Made by a program: the position numbers and the translations under genes. 64,000 bases of DNA from Ephydatia muelleri (Eukaryota > Porifera > Demospongiae > Spongillida > Spongillidae): NCBI GenBank assembly GCA_013339895.1, contig JABACO010000002.1:16638242-16702241 (forward strand). The letters are read 5' to 3'. Shown piece by piece: positions 1-11,624 of the stretch. The notes under the pieces were generated by a model. It had not been told where the DNA came from, did no database searches, and saw only the letters and a list, made by a program, of their open reading frames with translations. Every line of letters starts with the position of its first letter. The stretch's first letter is position 1.

Positions 1-170
1 CGCTCTTGTTCAGCCAGGATGTTTCAGGTAGATCAAGAAATCCAACATTTCTGCCATAATGCAGTAGAGAACACCATTATTCTGTTCCCGACGTTACGCC
101 TTGAAAGCAAACAAAGTGCCACACAAAAATACGTAATTGACAGCTTACCTCCTCGCTGTGTAGCGTAGTC

Positions 171-237
171 GGTGTCATAGGGTATACGGTCCGGCCCAAT
201 TTTCGGTCCGGCGGACCGTATTCCCTTAGGGAAAACG

Positions 238-275
<38 letters not shown>

Positions 276-360
276 ACCCAACTCCCTAGGGAATACGGTC
301 CGTCTAAAATATTGTACATCCAGGGAATACAGTCCGGGGGAGGAGGCTGACTCAATTCCC
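171..360. repeat. Inverted-repeat copy, left (TCCGG/TCCCTAGGGA family)
   Basis: Palindrome-rich stretch built from ccggaccgtattccctaggg-type words around a run of about 34 C. Its reverse complement recurs at 3545-3735, starting from the same outer word cggtgtcataggg. Either the two are terminal inverted repeats of one ~3.56-kb element or they are two independent MITE insertions in opposite orientation. No open frame here is credible; reading frames crossing the C run are artefacts of the homopolymer. Confidence 0.7.
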
Positions 361-2069
361 TGATAGAATGGAGATTTGATTTTGACGATTGTTCGTACGA
401 TGTTTCTGGACTGTGGTTCATCCAGACAGAATTTATATAATGAAAGCAATTTAAACTCAAGACATAAGTTATATATTGAAACCAAGATAGAAGTTCTTTC
501 ACGACATCAGATGTTTAATGTAATGAATAGCTGATTGTTCATACGATGTTTCTGGACTGTGGTTCATCCTTTGCAGGAGCGTGATCATTAGCTACAGTGT
601 AAAGAATAGCTTGATTCCTATTTGTCACCTCAAATGATTTTGACATCTTTTACCTCAGGGTAGAGGACATCCCAAGCAAAGGTATTTGCTTGAGGGCCCT
701 TAAAACCTTTATCTATTGCAATCCCAAACAAGAAGTGTTGGACTGCCTCTACCTGTGCGATAAAGAAACATAAGAATTTTTACAGTGCTCAGTCTCAGAC
801 GTTCATAACATAACCTATACCATTCCACGGCCTTCTTGTTCTCAGTCTTAGTACATGTACGTGACGCGCATGCACGTGATTTATTAAGATATGTTTAATC
901 TGCCTTTTGCAAACCATGCACCATGTATATTGACAGAACGTGTACCACAAATTTAGCTCGGCAATGTCATATTTTTTTTAAATGGTGATGTAGGATTTGT
1001 AGGCACCAATTTACTAAAAGTACGTAAATAAGGGATTTCGTATATTCTCGCAATTATCAAATATTATTTGACAAATGCTGTGCTTACTTGGTGCCTACAA
1101 TTCATACATAACCAATTTTATACATTTCATTTCTCTAATGGCTTGTCTGTGAGTGCATTTTTATATGTGTATCAGTACATGAGTGCTAGCCATGCAGCAA
1201 TTACTATTGTTCATGTCGAAAGCTTTCATAGAACATATACTGACATGTGTGTACACTGGAACACATGGTTGGGATTTCATTTTTCATTTTGTAACCGAAC
1301 ACTATAGCTAGATGAGCCAACATCGCTTGCGCGTCCTAATACCAGTTCAGATACTACGACTAGATCTCCCCTATCACTGTAGTGTCTGCTAGTATCGGTC
1401 AGGTAGGATCTTGATGCAACTGAACTAACAGTCATACTGTTGGGGTGGACCAATCTTTCCTTCTACTGTCCCCTGTATAGATTTCCTGAATCATGGGCGG
1501 GATAAACTGTATGGTGTGGTGAAGGTGCTAATTAAGACTTGTTATTCGTGAACTTCTAAGTGGTATAGAAGCCGTACTATGGTATGGGCATAAAATTATT
1601 GAGCAATTCTATACATAGCCTCTGGAGGCATGGAAAGAGAAGCGAGTAAGTTCTATACTGGCGCCGCGTGAGGATTGATATCGACGATTCGTAGCTGTTT
1701 TTAATTATAACAGGTACAGGTAAGATTAAAATACTATTTGCAGTTAATCGTTTCATGACCGTTACCCCGGTAGCGCTCTACTCAGTTTGGTCTATTAAAC
1801 GCTCCTTCCTTACTTCGCAATCAATGAACAGACTACGGTGAACTGACGAGTGTGTTGGTCACTTAGATTTAGCGATAACATGAATTGCTGTATTTTCTGG
1901 CAGTCTAAGTTTCTACTCGGCTCTAAACTAGTTGCGTCAGGTCATATTGCAAACCCATATACCAAGATTTATGTTCATCTGGTCCCATGGGTACTAGTAA
2001 TAGGGGAAGGATGTAAAACTGTTCTTTCAGTGTGTTTCAAAGGTGCATTCTTACTGATGCACAACTCTC
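361..2069. other. No gene recognised
   Basis: Ordinary AT-rich intergenic DNA. A 30-bp word around gttcatacgatgtttctgga occurs at about 395-420 and again at 536-565, a small local duplication. Open frames are short and show no familiar motif. Confidence 0.5.
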
Positions 2070-2400
2070 GGAGGAAGACTGGTGACAATGTGTTTCTATT
2101 GGAGAGAATCTGTGTGTTAATTTAAGGTCAATGTACATGTATCGTGTGTTTGCACTTACTCTCACATGATAAATCCATTCTTATAGGGTGTAGATGCTCA
2201 CCTCTCCAAGGTGATTGGAGACCATGCATGTATTCTCATAGGTCAGTGTGCTTGCACTAACCCTCAGATGACATACACCTGTATGTATATGCACCTCTAA
2301 GACAGGGTTTGGCGACTGTGTGTTTCTACTGGAGGGAATCAATTTATTTAAGGTCAGTGTGTTTGCACTTACATGTACCCTCAGATGACGAAATCTAGGC
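2070..2400. repeat. Degenerate tandem repeat, unit about 115 bp
   Basis: The phrases ggtcagtgtgtttgcactta, ccctcagatgac and gtgtttctattggag recur two to three times in the same order. The copies are diverged. No coding function is evident. Confidence 0.6.
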
Positions 2401-2699
2401 ACGTTCTTTTACCGCAAAAAGACATGCACACAAAGACAAGCCAGACAGCTTAAAGACATGTGAGAATACAACAAAGAGATGCTGTCCCAACAAGATATGT
2501 GATTTTTCGTTAAAACCTACACAAAGACATCCAGCCCAAACAACACCACTAAAACAGTAAGTTATTCTGTTTTATTGTAATCCTTAACTTCCATGAGCAT
2601 GGCTTTTATCATATACAGCAACAATGCTATGTGTCTAATACACAGTGACACTCGAGACTAAAAAGACACAGGGCACACAAGCAATATTAACGGATGCCG

Positions 2700-3510
2700 C
2701 CAAGCTTATATTTGTCTGTGAAATTCACTTTTTGGCTGATTTTACAGGTACGAAATTGAGTACACTCAATATATCAGCATGTCTCTTATGTTCATTTGAC
2801 TAGTATCCCTCTCTCATCCCATTTCTTTTTCTCCTCACACAGGACCTGGGGTATAGAGGAAGTATGCAGTCACACTTAGAGTGTGCCAGGTCGATTTAAC
2901 CGCTAATTAAGTACCAAGTTTTTGAGGGCCCATGCAGCTTAAAGCTATGTGTCCCTGTATCTCTCTCATCTCCCTTCCTTTTCATACCTCCTCCCCCTCT
3001 GCAGAAAATCTCTGGGCACACGAGCAGCGTTATTTGTCTGTGAAATTCACTTTTATATCATGTACATGATTGAAAAACACTTATGCATCATTCTCTAAAC
3101 AATAATGGCTGAAGTGTACTAGTTTATATTCTTTTTTACAGGTACGAAATTGAGATTTATCCAGTGCCCTCATCTCTCTTATGTTCAGTTAACTATTATA
3201 TATTTTTATTTCTTTAATCTTTATTTCTACTTTGTTTGCACTACGATTTGATAATATAAACAGTGCTGCATGTATAGTTGCCGACCTGCACGCGATCCTT
3301 TTCGAACCAAATGGAAACATTATAAATAGTAACAAGACAGACCGAAGAATAAGGTTAATCAGTGTTAAAGAAGCTGCATACATGTATATAGTTGGCGACC
3401 TGTGATCATTGTGGCTTTTGATTTTCGAACCAAATGTGCTGTTACAGACCGAATTGAAACTGCATACATAGTTGACGACCTACAGCTTTTGCTTTTCGAA
3501 CCAAATGTTA
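2700..3510. repeat. Local direct duplications
   Basis: Two ordered pairs of blocks are visible. The phrase ttatttgtctgtgaaattcac followed by acaggtacgaaattgag and ctcttatgttca occurs at 2707-2800 and again at 3030-3190. A second word, gacct...gcttttgattttcgaaccaaatg, occurs three times between about 3270 and 3510. The blocks look like diverged minisatellite or duplicated non-coding DNA. Confidence 0.55.
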
Positions 3511-3544
3511 CGTGCATGCAAGGGTTGGAAATACATGCAATTAT

Positions 3545-3735
3545 TTCAAACCAGGGAATACGGTCCGGGGGGGACTCAATTCCCTAGGGAATTGAGTCCG
3601 GTTAATTGGTTTTGTACAACCAGGGAACTCGGTCCGGTGGACCGTATTCCCTAGGGAGTTGGGTCCGGGGGGGACCGTATTCCCTTAGACGGTCCGCCGG
3701 ACCGAAAATTGGGCCGGACCGTATACCCTATGACA
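3545..3735. repeat. Inverted-repeat copy, right (TCCGG/TCCCTAGGGA family)
   Basis: Reverse-complement counterpart of 171-360, ending with ccgtataccctatgacaccg. It contains nested small palindromes such as attccctagggaat and lacks the long C run of the left copy, having only short G runs. Confidence 0.7.
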
Positions 3736-3739
3736 CCGG

Positions 3740-5300
3740 CTTCAAAACGGGCGGCCCGCTGTAAAGCCGGTCGGTTGACTAATTAAGTTGTCTTACGGGT
3801 GTAGCTAAAACCAGGAGCAGGAGTTCGTACCTAAAATCTCATATGAGCAGGCGCAGTATGCCTTATGAGCAATTTTGAGTGCATATGTGTGGACGTGTGC
3901 ATGGCCTCATTAAGTTTAAGCTCGCGTGCGGCGGGTGCTGTGTAGTATACCATTTTCTATGCTTGTTTGCACTCTGCATGTCTGAGTGCATTTATTTCTC
4001 CGTACCCAATAAACTAACAGAAACTGATTTGTTTTTTACGACGGGTGCTATGTGCTATGTACAGTATGCTCCACCTGATAAAGCCTGCATGCACAAAGAT
4101 AACTCGTCATCTACTAACAAAATACACTCATCCTCAGATCACTCTTCTCGCTTGAACACCTCCAGAATTCTTACTATACCTGGGCACTGGACTGAATTCT
4201 CTTTAAGTATGGCCCATATTTGCCCCATGCATATGCATGCATGGTACAGAGTATGTACCTACAACTCTTGTGCTTTTCTGCCAGTCCGTTTAAACTAGTG
4301 TACACTATTTAAGGTAGTAACCAACCACACACTAACTTGACACTTTGGGTCATTGTTGTAAATCATTATATAAGGTAATACTAAAAAATTGCATAAGCCG
4401 AAATGGAGTTAGTGTTGCTAACGCTGTCTGCCTCTTCTTATTTGCAGGTACATGTACAAAACCTTCCAAGTGAAGTATCATAGACACCTATCTCTGAGTT
4501 TTGAAGCAGGGAGCAGGTACAGTGCAGAAGCTTCCTACCTTCTGGCTTACCTACGTGTCTTGTCCGTTCTCACTAGTCTGGCACATCATCACTGTACTCA
4601 GTGTACTGGTGCCTTGTTGTGATTGTATAACTCACCTGTATACGACGTCGTGTATAAAGACGTTAAAAAAAAACAATATAGCTTTACCCTTACTTCTAAC
4701 TGAACACTTCCTGTAATACCAGCTGTCTGCCGGCTGAAAAATTCTGCATAGATTTCTTAACTTCCTAGAAGGTCTGTATACAGCTAGTGCATGCATATAG
4801 CTTGCCGATTTTTTAATAACGCTCAAAATTAGGCTGAAGCTCCTGGCTCCTCCAAATAACCTGCATGTTATTATTTGTAACACTCATTATGCAAATACTG
4901 CTCATCTGCATCAAATATAGTGCAGAGCTAAAAGTGAACTGTGCACACAGTAGTGTGCACGTAAATCCTGCATGACCATGACCCAACCGAATACATCTGG
5001 TTGCATAATTTATATAACAACCCCATGTTTCCCATGAATTCAGCCCCAAGCAAACACTGTACCTCCTTGTCATGATGAAATATCACTAGAACATTCGCTG
5101 TCACCCGTCCCACCACATCCAAACTGAGGAACACCATTTCACTATAGCACCATGCAATAATGAAAAAACCAGACTGAACGTTCAATTCCTTGTTGCATCT
5201 CTTTGAACAAAACTGTATAGCAAAGAACTGAAACAGCTAGCTGGTCCCGAATCCAACAAAAACTTGACCGCAGTCCCTCAATTTATACCAGACTATTGAT
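3740..5300. other. No gene recognised
   Basis: Contains a 139-codon open frame at 3879-4298 whose product is Cys/His-rich and simple in composition. No domain, splice context or start context makes it convincing. The rest holds only short frames. Confidence 0.45.
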
Positions 5301-5307
5301 ATTATTA

Positions 5308-6122
5308 TATGGGACAGTGTCCAGCAAAATCGGGCTTGTAGGGTTATAATTTTATCACCATAAAAATTGCACATTGTACTAAACAACACATCTTCGCGAC
5401 GGTACTACATTTTCCTTTCAAATTTCGTACACTTGTTCCCACACCATTTCTCTGTGTGAAAATCGATTTTTATGATCTAGACATTTTCCGTGCCGTGGAT
5501 ACAACAATAGTTAACCCCGCGGGTTAGAATTCCCACGTACGAGTGTTGAAAACGCGTCAAACTCGGGTTGCACATAGAGGAGTCCTGTAGCTATTGATTT
5601 GTTCTGTTCGTTAAATTCTATATCATCCGTTACGGAGATACAGTTGAACAAACTACGGGCACGTTTTCCCGCTTGATTCGCGCCAATGATTTTGGCAAAT
5701 CGCTTCCCGCTCAGTGAATGGGAAGGCGGTGATTATATCATTGGCGCGAATCATGCGGGAAAATGAGTTTGCTCAACTGTTTCTCCATAACGGATGATTC
5801 AGAAACTAACGAACAGAACAAAACAATAGCTACAGGACTCCTCTATGCACATCCGAATTTGACACGTTTTCAACACTCGTACGCGGAGAAATGTGGATTT
5901 CTAACCCGCAGGGTTAACGATTGTAGTATCCACGGCACGGAAAAGGTCTAGATCACAAAAATCGATTTTTACACAGAGAAATGGTGTGAGAACAAGTGTA
6001 AGAAATTTGAAAGGAAAACGTAATACCGTCGCGAAGATGTGTTGTTTAGTACAACGTGCAATTTTTATAGTGATAAAATTATAACCCCACAAGCCCGATT
6101 ATGCTGGACACTGTCCCATATA
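5308..6122. mobile_element. Fold-back/MITE element with ~385-bp arms
   Basis: The left arm begins atgggacagtgtccagc (about 5308) and the right arm ends gctggacactgtcccat (about 6121). The two arms are reverse complements over almost their whole length, to about 5690 and from about 5735, with scattered mismatches. The loop is about 45 bp and contains ttggcgcgaatca-type inner words. No transposase is encoded. An ATT on each side may be a short target duplication. The inner end of each arm carries the gctattgatttgttctgttcg word also seen at 25010-25290 and 63302-63460. Confidence 0.85.
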
Positions 6123-6930
6123 TTACCTATAGCTCTTAGCAATTTGTCGATCATTGTGGCATGTATACATATTTCCCCACCAGTCCTTGTCTATACAGAG
6201 TATTGTAATTATGCCTCGTTGTAATGGATAAGTGTCATAGTGAAATTTTGTAGCATCATTGTCGTTCCACAAAATATTTTGCAGTGCTGATATGAAGATA
6301 AAAGTAGAGAAAGTCTAGCAATGACGTTTATTTAAATGCCCCATCAGTCTGAGTTTGTGCGATCAGCATGTTTGCTTGCGGATTCTCAATATCATTAAAA
6401 CATTCTCTGAGGATTTATTAATGCAATGATGGAGCAAATAGTGATTACAGTTTCTACAACTGCATTACATTTATATTGCTAAATATAGGGATATTGTATC
6501 TGTACGTATCCTACGTACCGCTAACTTTTTATAAGAGAATGTTCTTACTAATAGTGGCTATATACATGTTTACATACAAGAACAATTGCAATATACATAG
6601 ATCTATCTAATAAATGAATCTACTCTATACCTTCGAACCGTCACAAATATCTGCTGCATGCAGCAATGGAAGCAAGAGCTGTAATCAGAAAGAGGGAGTC
6701 TGCTGTCCATATTATAATCTCATATCCAGACCCAAATGTGTAGGATGGAGCTCATTCATGCCGTAGTCTCGTACCCAGACCCAGATTTTCACAGCAGCGG
6801 GTGGATCACATCTCTACGTAAAAAGTGGGCCCAACAAAAATAGGGACAGAATTTATGGCCGGGAACGCCGTTTGTTGCACCTGCACTAGGTCGATGTTTT
6901 ATCTCAATAACATGTAAATTTACTTACTCG
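6123..6930. other. No gene recognised
   Basis: AT-rich intergenic DNA with no credible open frame, RNA gene or repeat that I can identify. Confidence 0.45.
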
Positions 6931-6934
6931 TCAG

Positions 6935-7115
6935 CCTGTGGCTAGCGTTGAGAAAGCTTTGGCTAGCGTTTGTGAATAGGGTTTCTTTAGCTTTCGGTTT
7001 CTTTCGCTAGAGTTGGGGTTTCTATGGCTAGCGTTGGGCAAATCTTTGGCTAGCGTTAGGAATTTGTGTGCTAGCGTTATGTTATGCATTCCTCGAACCC
7101 TTGGCTAGCAGAACT
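6935..7115. repeat. Degenerate GGCTAGCGTT repeats
   Basis: The 10-mer ggctagcgtt, or a close variant, recurs about six times at irregular spacing, usually preceded by ctttggc or tatggc. No coding meaning is evident. Confidence 0.65.
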
Positions 7116-7449
7116 GTTAGAGAATGAATTGCAGCATTTAAGATGCCCGATCCTTTTCCATTGTGGGCGTATAAACAAATAAACGTCACATGTGGGCGTG
7201 TAAACAGAAAAAGTTGTTCTGAATGTGTGCTCACTCTTAATTAACTTCCCGATTGCACAACAATTTTTGTATCAAATGTTTTGTTTTGGACGCGTACGTA
7301 CGCTGTCGTAACGTTGATTCGTTCATGACGCCATTTGTTTATACGCCCACAATGGAAAAGGATTGGTTTCCAACGGTATGGCATGAGATTGGGATTGGTA
7401 TGGAACGGAACTTGGACTTGCCTTGCCACAATCTGTAACATTGCATAAC

Positions 7450-7645
7450 CCCCCCCCCCCCCCCACTTCACGACCCCCCCCCCCCCACTTCACGATCCCC
7501 CCCCCCCCCACTACACTGACCCCCCCCCCCCCCCCCCCCCCCCGATAATTGAATAGGGGGTGTGAATTTTGGCAGTGATCACCCCCCATACCCCCCGGGC
7601 CAGAAGCCGACAGACCGCCCCCCCCCCCCCCCCCCCCCCCCCCGC
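7450..7645. repeat. Cluster of long poly-C tracts
   Basis: Several runs of C (roughly 10-25 each) alternate with cacttcacga-like words, followed by another run at about 7618-7643. On the minus strand these are G runs and could form G-quadruplexes. The glycine- and proline-rich frames across them are not genes. Confidence 0.8.
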
Positions 7646-7689
7646 GGGCGCCAGTAGTGCATTATGTCCCCGGGCGCACAACACTCACG

Positions 7690-7870
7690 CTACGCCACTG
7701 GATCGTACCAAATTAATTGATCAGTTGAGTCGAATGGTTAATTGCAGTAATCCTGCGCCTCCCACGTCGCAGATGGCCGAATTCAACATGGCTCGCGTAA
7801 GGCTATACATGAATTTGTTACGCACTGCATCATCCTCTAGTCATGCAATAAAGCTTTCCTATTTGCTGTA
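7690..7870 (+). repeat. Dispersed repeat with AATAAA, copy 1
   Basis: Shares ordered words with 62935-63110 (opposite strand): taccaaattaa, gcagtaatc, tgcgcctcccacgt, gcatcatcctctagtc and gcaataaagctttc. A partial third copy of its end lies at 11455-11620. The conserved terminal AATAAA suggests a retroposed sequence or a repeat that supplies a polyadenylation signal. No open frame is preserved. Confidence 0.6.
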
Positions 7871-8892
7871 GCGCTAGCCTTTGCTAAAATTCTTGTCACA
7901 CCCACTCAGCTACGCTTGCAATGTCAACTTTCAGCTCACGCATAGTACATGAACATCAGTGCACTCATGCTGGCTCACACACCTTTATGCATTTGTGCAC
8001 ACACTTGCATTGTTGCGTATATAAACCTGTACACCATCGTATGACATATTCTTAAGCACAACACTCACGAATACAGTACTTGTGGCACACAATAAACCAG
8101 TCTGATGATGATGACACACTCTCACACCACATGCACGTGCATTCTACCATTTAACTGTGTGCATTTTTGAGGGGGGTTATGCAATGAGCTTCTGTACTCT
8201 CTTAGTTTAATCCTTGGCATTGTTGCCTGTAGAAGCATTCCTTATAACAATTCCTGTCTGTGCAGGCATAGTTTCCCATATAAATGGTTCTTCCTACATG
8301 ACATAGAGCCCTCACATGTACATAGGTATGTGGCGACGTATAGGATTGGCCCACTGTACGTATGTTACGCGCGATCGATGGATTAGCGCGATCCATCGAT
8401 CGCGCTGCGCCATCGATGGATCCATTGATTGCGCACCTATCGGTCGATCGCGCAATCATCGATCGATCGCGCAACTATAGAAATTGCGCTAACGACCAAT
8501 TGCGCACTGCTGAGTTTGCGCAATCGATCGATCGCGCAGCTTTAGAATCGGCGCAATCTGTAGATTGCTTGCGTAGTATTTCAAGCCACCTCGCTACATG
8601 CCTGCTTATAGTCTCAAAGTACTACGGCTTTCTCCTACACGTTTTACTTGGGACTCCCACGTGTTAGCTTATGATTGGGTTATAGAGACCTACAAGTGCA
8701 CGGACCTTTAAAGTATACGTCTATGTTAAAAACTGGTGTTGTGTACAACTCAACCAGAGTACATAGAGATATGTTAGTAAGTGAACTGAGCTACATGTAG
8801 TTAATCAAAGAGCTTGTACGTACACTGATCACCAAAAATTGTGAATACTGACATGAGTCAACTAAGAATATTCATTGAAGCATGCACATGAA

Positions 8893-9730
8893 TCAAAGTG
8901 CTTCAGTGCAAGTGGGACACTTCCACTTGTCAGTTTGTGTTCCAAATCCAATGCATTCGGGGTGGAAGCACTGCCTACAAGCACAGCAACGGATCATTGG
9001 TTTACCATTGTCGAGAGCTCGGCATTTGCAGTACACCCGTTTCCTAATCTCATGTACAACACGTGGCTGAGGCTTTACAACAGTGGAAGGAAATGGGGTT
9101 ATGCTGTATGTGTCAACACAGCTCTTGAAGTGACTACGCAATTCCTTGTAGTGCAGTTGTGTTGGATCTTCCCCGTGGATCAGTGATGTTGCAAAGGACA
9201 CAGCTAATTCCCCACATGCATAACCATTGTCTTGCAGCTGAACATTCATGACTTTGATTGTGATGTGAGAATCTGGACATTGCACATATCTAGCAACAAG
9301 TGATATGCATTCCCCGTTATGTATTGAGTTATAGATGCAAACAGTAGCCATTTCTTCCCCAATGTTAGATATTACCAGCCAGTGGTTTTTGTTAACCCGA
9401 AGAAACTGCACAAATTCAAAGCTAGGGACACCGAAGGACATGCTCTGTTTAAGGATAGGATTTTGGAGCCCGTCAACAGTAGGAAATGTATCTCTGAGTA
9501 GTGCATTAGCAGCCTCCATATGCATTTCACTCAACCATCCAGTTTTGTCAAGTATTGCTCTATCACCTGGTGACAATAATGGTGCTCTTGATGCCTGTGT
9601 TGGCACTTGAGTGTTTGTGCAAACTGTAGCATTATGACAATGGAGGAGCACTGTATGCCGTTTTTTCTACATATGCACCGATTTGTCTTGCACTCACTTG
9701 AACATTTACAGCCGGATTTGGTGAACTTAT
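8893..9730 (-). pseudogene. CXC-like motif + Ulp1-like (C48) protease + PHD finger
   Basis: The main open frame (8893-9651, 252 residues, no upstream Met) contains a Ulp1/SENP-type protease core. The catalytic-type His is in NHWLVISN, an Asn stands where Asp is usual (CIYNS), and the Gln and Cys lie in LQDNGYACGELA. After the protease, the last ~50 residues form a C4HC3 PHD finger (CKC, IRCCAC, CFHPEC, WKCPTC). Just upstream, in another frame (about 9640-9725), lies a Cys-rich run with CKCSSECKTNRCICRKNG, typical of CXC-like modules. A single frameshift separates the two parts. In this family the protease probably acts on ubiquitin-like conjugates or on the element's own polyprotein, and the PHD finger may guide chromatin targeting. 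Both roles are inferred. Confidence 0.78.
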
Positions 9731-9755
9731 TACATGGATTAAATTACTGTGCTGC

Positions 9756-10548
9756 TTAACGAAGCAACAAAGTAATGTCTCCACGCACAACAGCTACACT
9801 ACCATCATAACTCTGCAGGTTTCCACCATGGAACTTTCCCTTAATAGTTCCAAACATTGTTCCAAGCATGGAAGTCTTTACTTTGTCTCCAAATAATTTA
9901 GTTGTTTCACAAGGAAGTCTTGGCATGTCTGTTTTGGCTCGATCCATCTTGGGGATACCAATAGTTACTTTGTCACCTACACTGAACACCTGTGTCTTAA
10001 CTCCCTTCTTGTTGTACTTCACTGCCATATGTGTAGCTGCCAAATGCGTATTGTCACGAACTTTATCTTCTATTGCTGTGTGGATTGTTGATTTAGAATC
10101 ATCCTCATCTTCCTCCTGCTGCATGTCTAGGATTTCTGACACCTGTGATGGCAGTTTCAATGTACTATGCTCTACCTCACCATCTGCATCCATATCATCT
10201 TTTGGGCCTGGTACTGATTGTGGAGCAACAGGAGATACTAAATTCACACATCCTTCAGAATTATTTCTATCATGGAGATGATTGTCTATTTTTTGCTGCT
10301 GTGTCAGTAGATTGCAATGTAGCTATATGAGGATTGTCACAAGTTGATGTTATGGGTAGGTCTTCTTCATTTACACAATGTTTTTCAGCTCTGGGAAAGA
10401 AACCAACTGGAGGGTATCTACCAAATACAACACGATAGAGCAAGTCCTTTATGCCTTCATTACGTTCACAATTCATGGAGAACATGATGCAAGGTAACCA
10501 TGAAACCCAAGGATATTGATTTACTCCGTGCCCCTTATCTTGTTTCAT
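9756..10548 (-). pseudogene. Integrase C-terminal region (KRBA2-like)
   Basis: Two overlapping frames (10270-10548 and 9756-10247) join across a frameshift at a six-base T run on the plus strand (10289-10294). The first part has PWVSWLPCIMFSMN and LYRVVFGRYPPVGFFP, the usual end of a retroviral-type integrase core. The second has KYNKKG, FSVGDKVTIGIPKMDR and a GTIKGKF segment, matching the C-terminal barrel-like tail of KRBA2/SCAND3-type integrases. An acidic linker (EEDEDD) lies between them. Catalytic DDE residues are absent because the core is deleted upstream. It reads directly into the protease frame downstream, consistent with one former polyprotein. Confidence 0.65.
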
Positions 10549-10608
10549 GGCTGCTATCTTCTGCGCTACAGTGTGATTCCTCTTTCTACTAGACAGATGA
10601 AAGTCATC

Positions 10609-10860
10609 CTAACATATAAGTGCATTGCAAGTTCTTTCAACATTGTTAACGCAGCTACGAAATCTCGAGGATGCACTTACATAGTCTAACTTCAACTCAT
10701 CTGCATGAACAGCGTGAACGATGTCACATAGCTGATTTGCATGTACAACACGCAATAATTTCCCACATTCTCCTACAATATGCAACTGTATTATACAAAC
10801 CTTGTTGTTCCCTTCATTTGGAATTACAAGCGCTTTGAAAAGTCCCAGGTAGATCAGCAA
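10609..10860 (-). pseudogene. Possible integrase zinc-binding N-terminal fragment
   Basis: An 83-residue frame, open upstream to about 10925, with a layout like the HHCC domain of integrases: LLRVVHANQLCDIVHAVHADEL followed by paired cysteines near the end (SCVNNVERTCNALIC). The spacing is not canonical, so the assignment rests mainly on position, directly upstream of integrase C-terminal sequence on the same strand. It may be degenerate. Confidence 0.4.
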
Positions 10861-11454
10861 GTTGAAAGTTTCTACTTTTAACCCAGGCTTGAAATGGGGA
10901 TCAACGTACTTTGTCTTGTGGGGACGATGGATGGTGGACGATGGCTTCGAACCTTTCTTGACTTAAAACACAGCTCTTAGTCGAGGCTGCTTTGGCGGTA
11001 GCAATAGCCGTCATGGGCTCCTTGAAAAGCGGATCCATCCGATTGTAGTGAATGAAGCGACTGGCTTGAAGTAATGCCTTAGCAACTGAAGTACTGTTTC
11101 ACACCAAAGCACGTGCACATATTCCATCCATCGATCGCGCAAGCGCAGTAGTGCGCGATCGACCGATAGGTGCGCCAATCAATGGATCCATCGATGGCGC
11201 AGCGCAATCGATGGATCGCGCAAATCTATCGATCGCGCGTAACACGTGCATCATGTCCCCAAAGGATTGGTCCTCTATGTGTGCATAGTTACCGTATAGG
11301 ATTGATCATTTGTACGTACATCATGTCTTCATAGTCCTCTAGAGGTACACATACATTGTACATGTTGCAAAGAATAACTGTATTTTACCGCAACATGTGT
11401 AAAGTTTTTTAAAAGTTCCTACGCACTCACATCATCTTTCTCTGGTCAGTGGAG

Positions 11455-11620
11455 AAACGTGTAATAAAGCTTTCTTATTTGTCGTATTGCTCATCTGCTC
11501 ATCATTCTTTATACCCCCCCTCCCCCACTCAGCTATGTGGCATCTGTACCACTTCACAGTAACTTTGATCTCCTTTTGCCCACACAATTTTCAGCTCACA
11601 CAGAGTACATGAATGCGCTC
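11455..11620 (+). repeat. Partial copy of AATAAA-bearing dispersed repeat
   Basis: Direct-orientation similarity to 7840-7965: gtaataaagctttc, cccactcagcta, ttcagctcac and agtacatgaa in the same order, with an inserted C-rich stretch. Confidence 0.55.
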
Positions 11621-11624
11621 TAAG

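Larger units (their letters stand above)
8365..11248 (-). mobile_element. Decayed Ginger-like/KRBA2-like integrase transposon
   Basis: Inverted repeats lie at about 8365-8475 and 11135-11248. Both are built from gcgcgatcgatgg-type words and share the block gcgctgcgccatcgatggat in opposite orientation. Between them, on the minus strand, lie fragments of an integrase, a Cys-rich CXC-like motif, a Ulp1-like cysteine protease and a PHD finger, in that order. The integrase catalytic core is missing between the zinc-binding part (10609-10860) and the C-terminal part (9756-10548), so the copy cannot transpose by itself. Integrase-type cut-and-paste elements with accessory cysteine-protease and chromatin-reader domains fit the Ginger group; I infer that placement from layout, not from a search. 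Confidence 0.65.

Noticed and set aside
33-502. Two overlapping minus-strand frames of 141-150 codons with poly-Gly
   Set aside because: The frames are held open by a long C run and palindromic repeat DNA. There is no domain and no splice support.
2641-2650. CACAGTG heptamer that might be a RAG recombination signal
   Set aside because: Far from the RAG1-like gene, no nonamer at 12 or 23 bp spacing, and such heptamers are expected by chance.
3290-3510. Repeated TTCGAACCAAATG that resembles a tRNA T-arm
   Set aside because: No acceptor stem, anticodon arm or D-arm around it. It is a local tandem duplication.
7245-7600. Gly-rich minus-strand frames
   Set aside because: Artefact of clustered poly-C tracts.
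9335-9610. Plus-strand frame of 91 codons
   Set aside because: Shadow of the Ulp1-like protease on the opposite strand.
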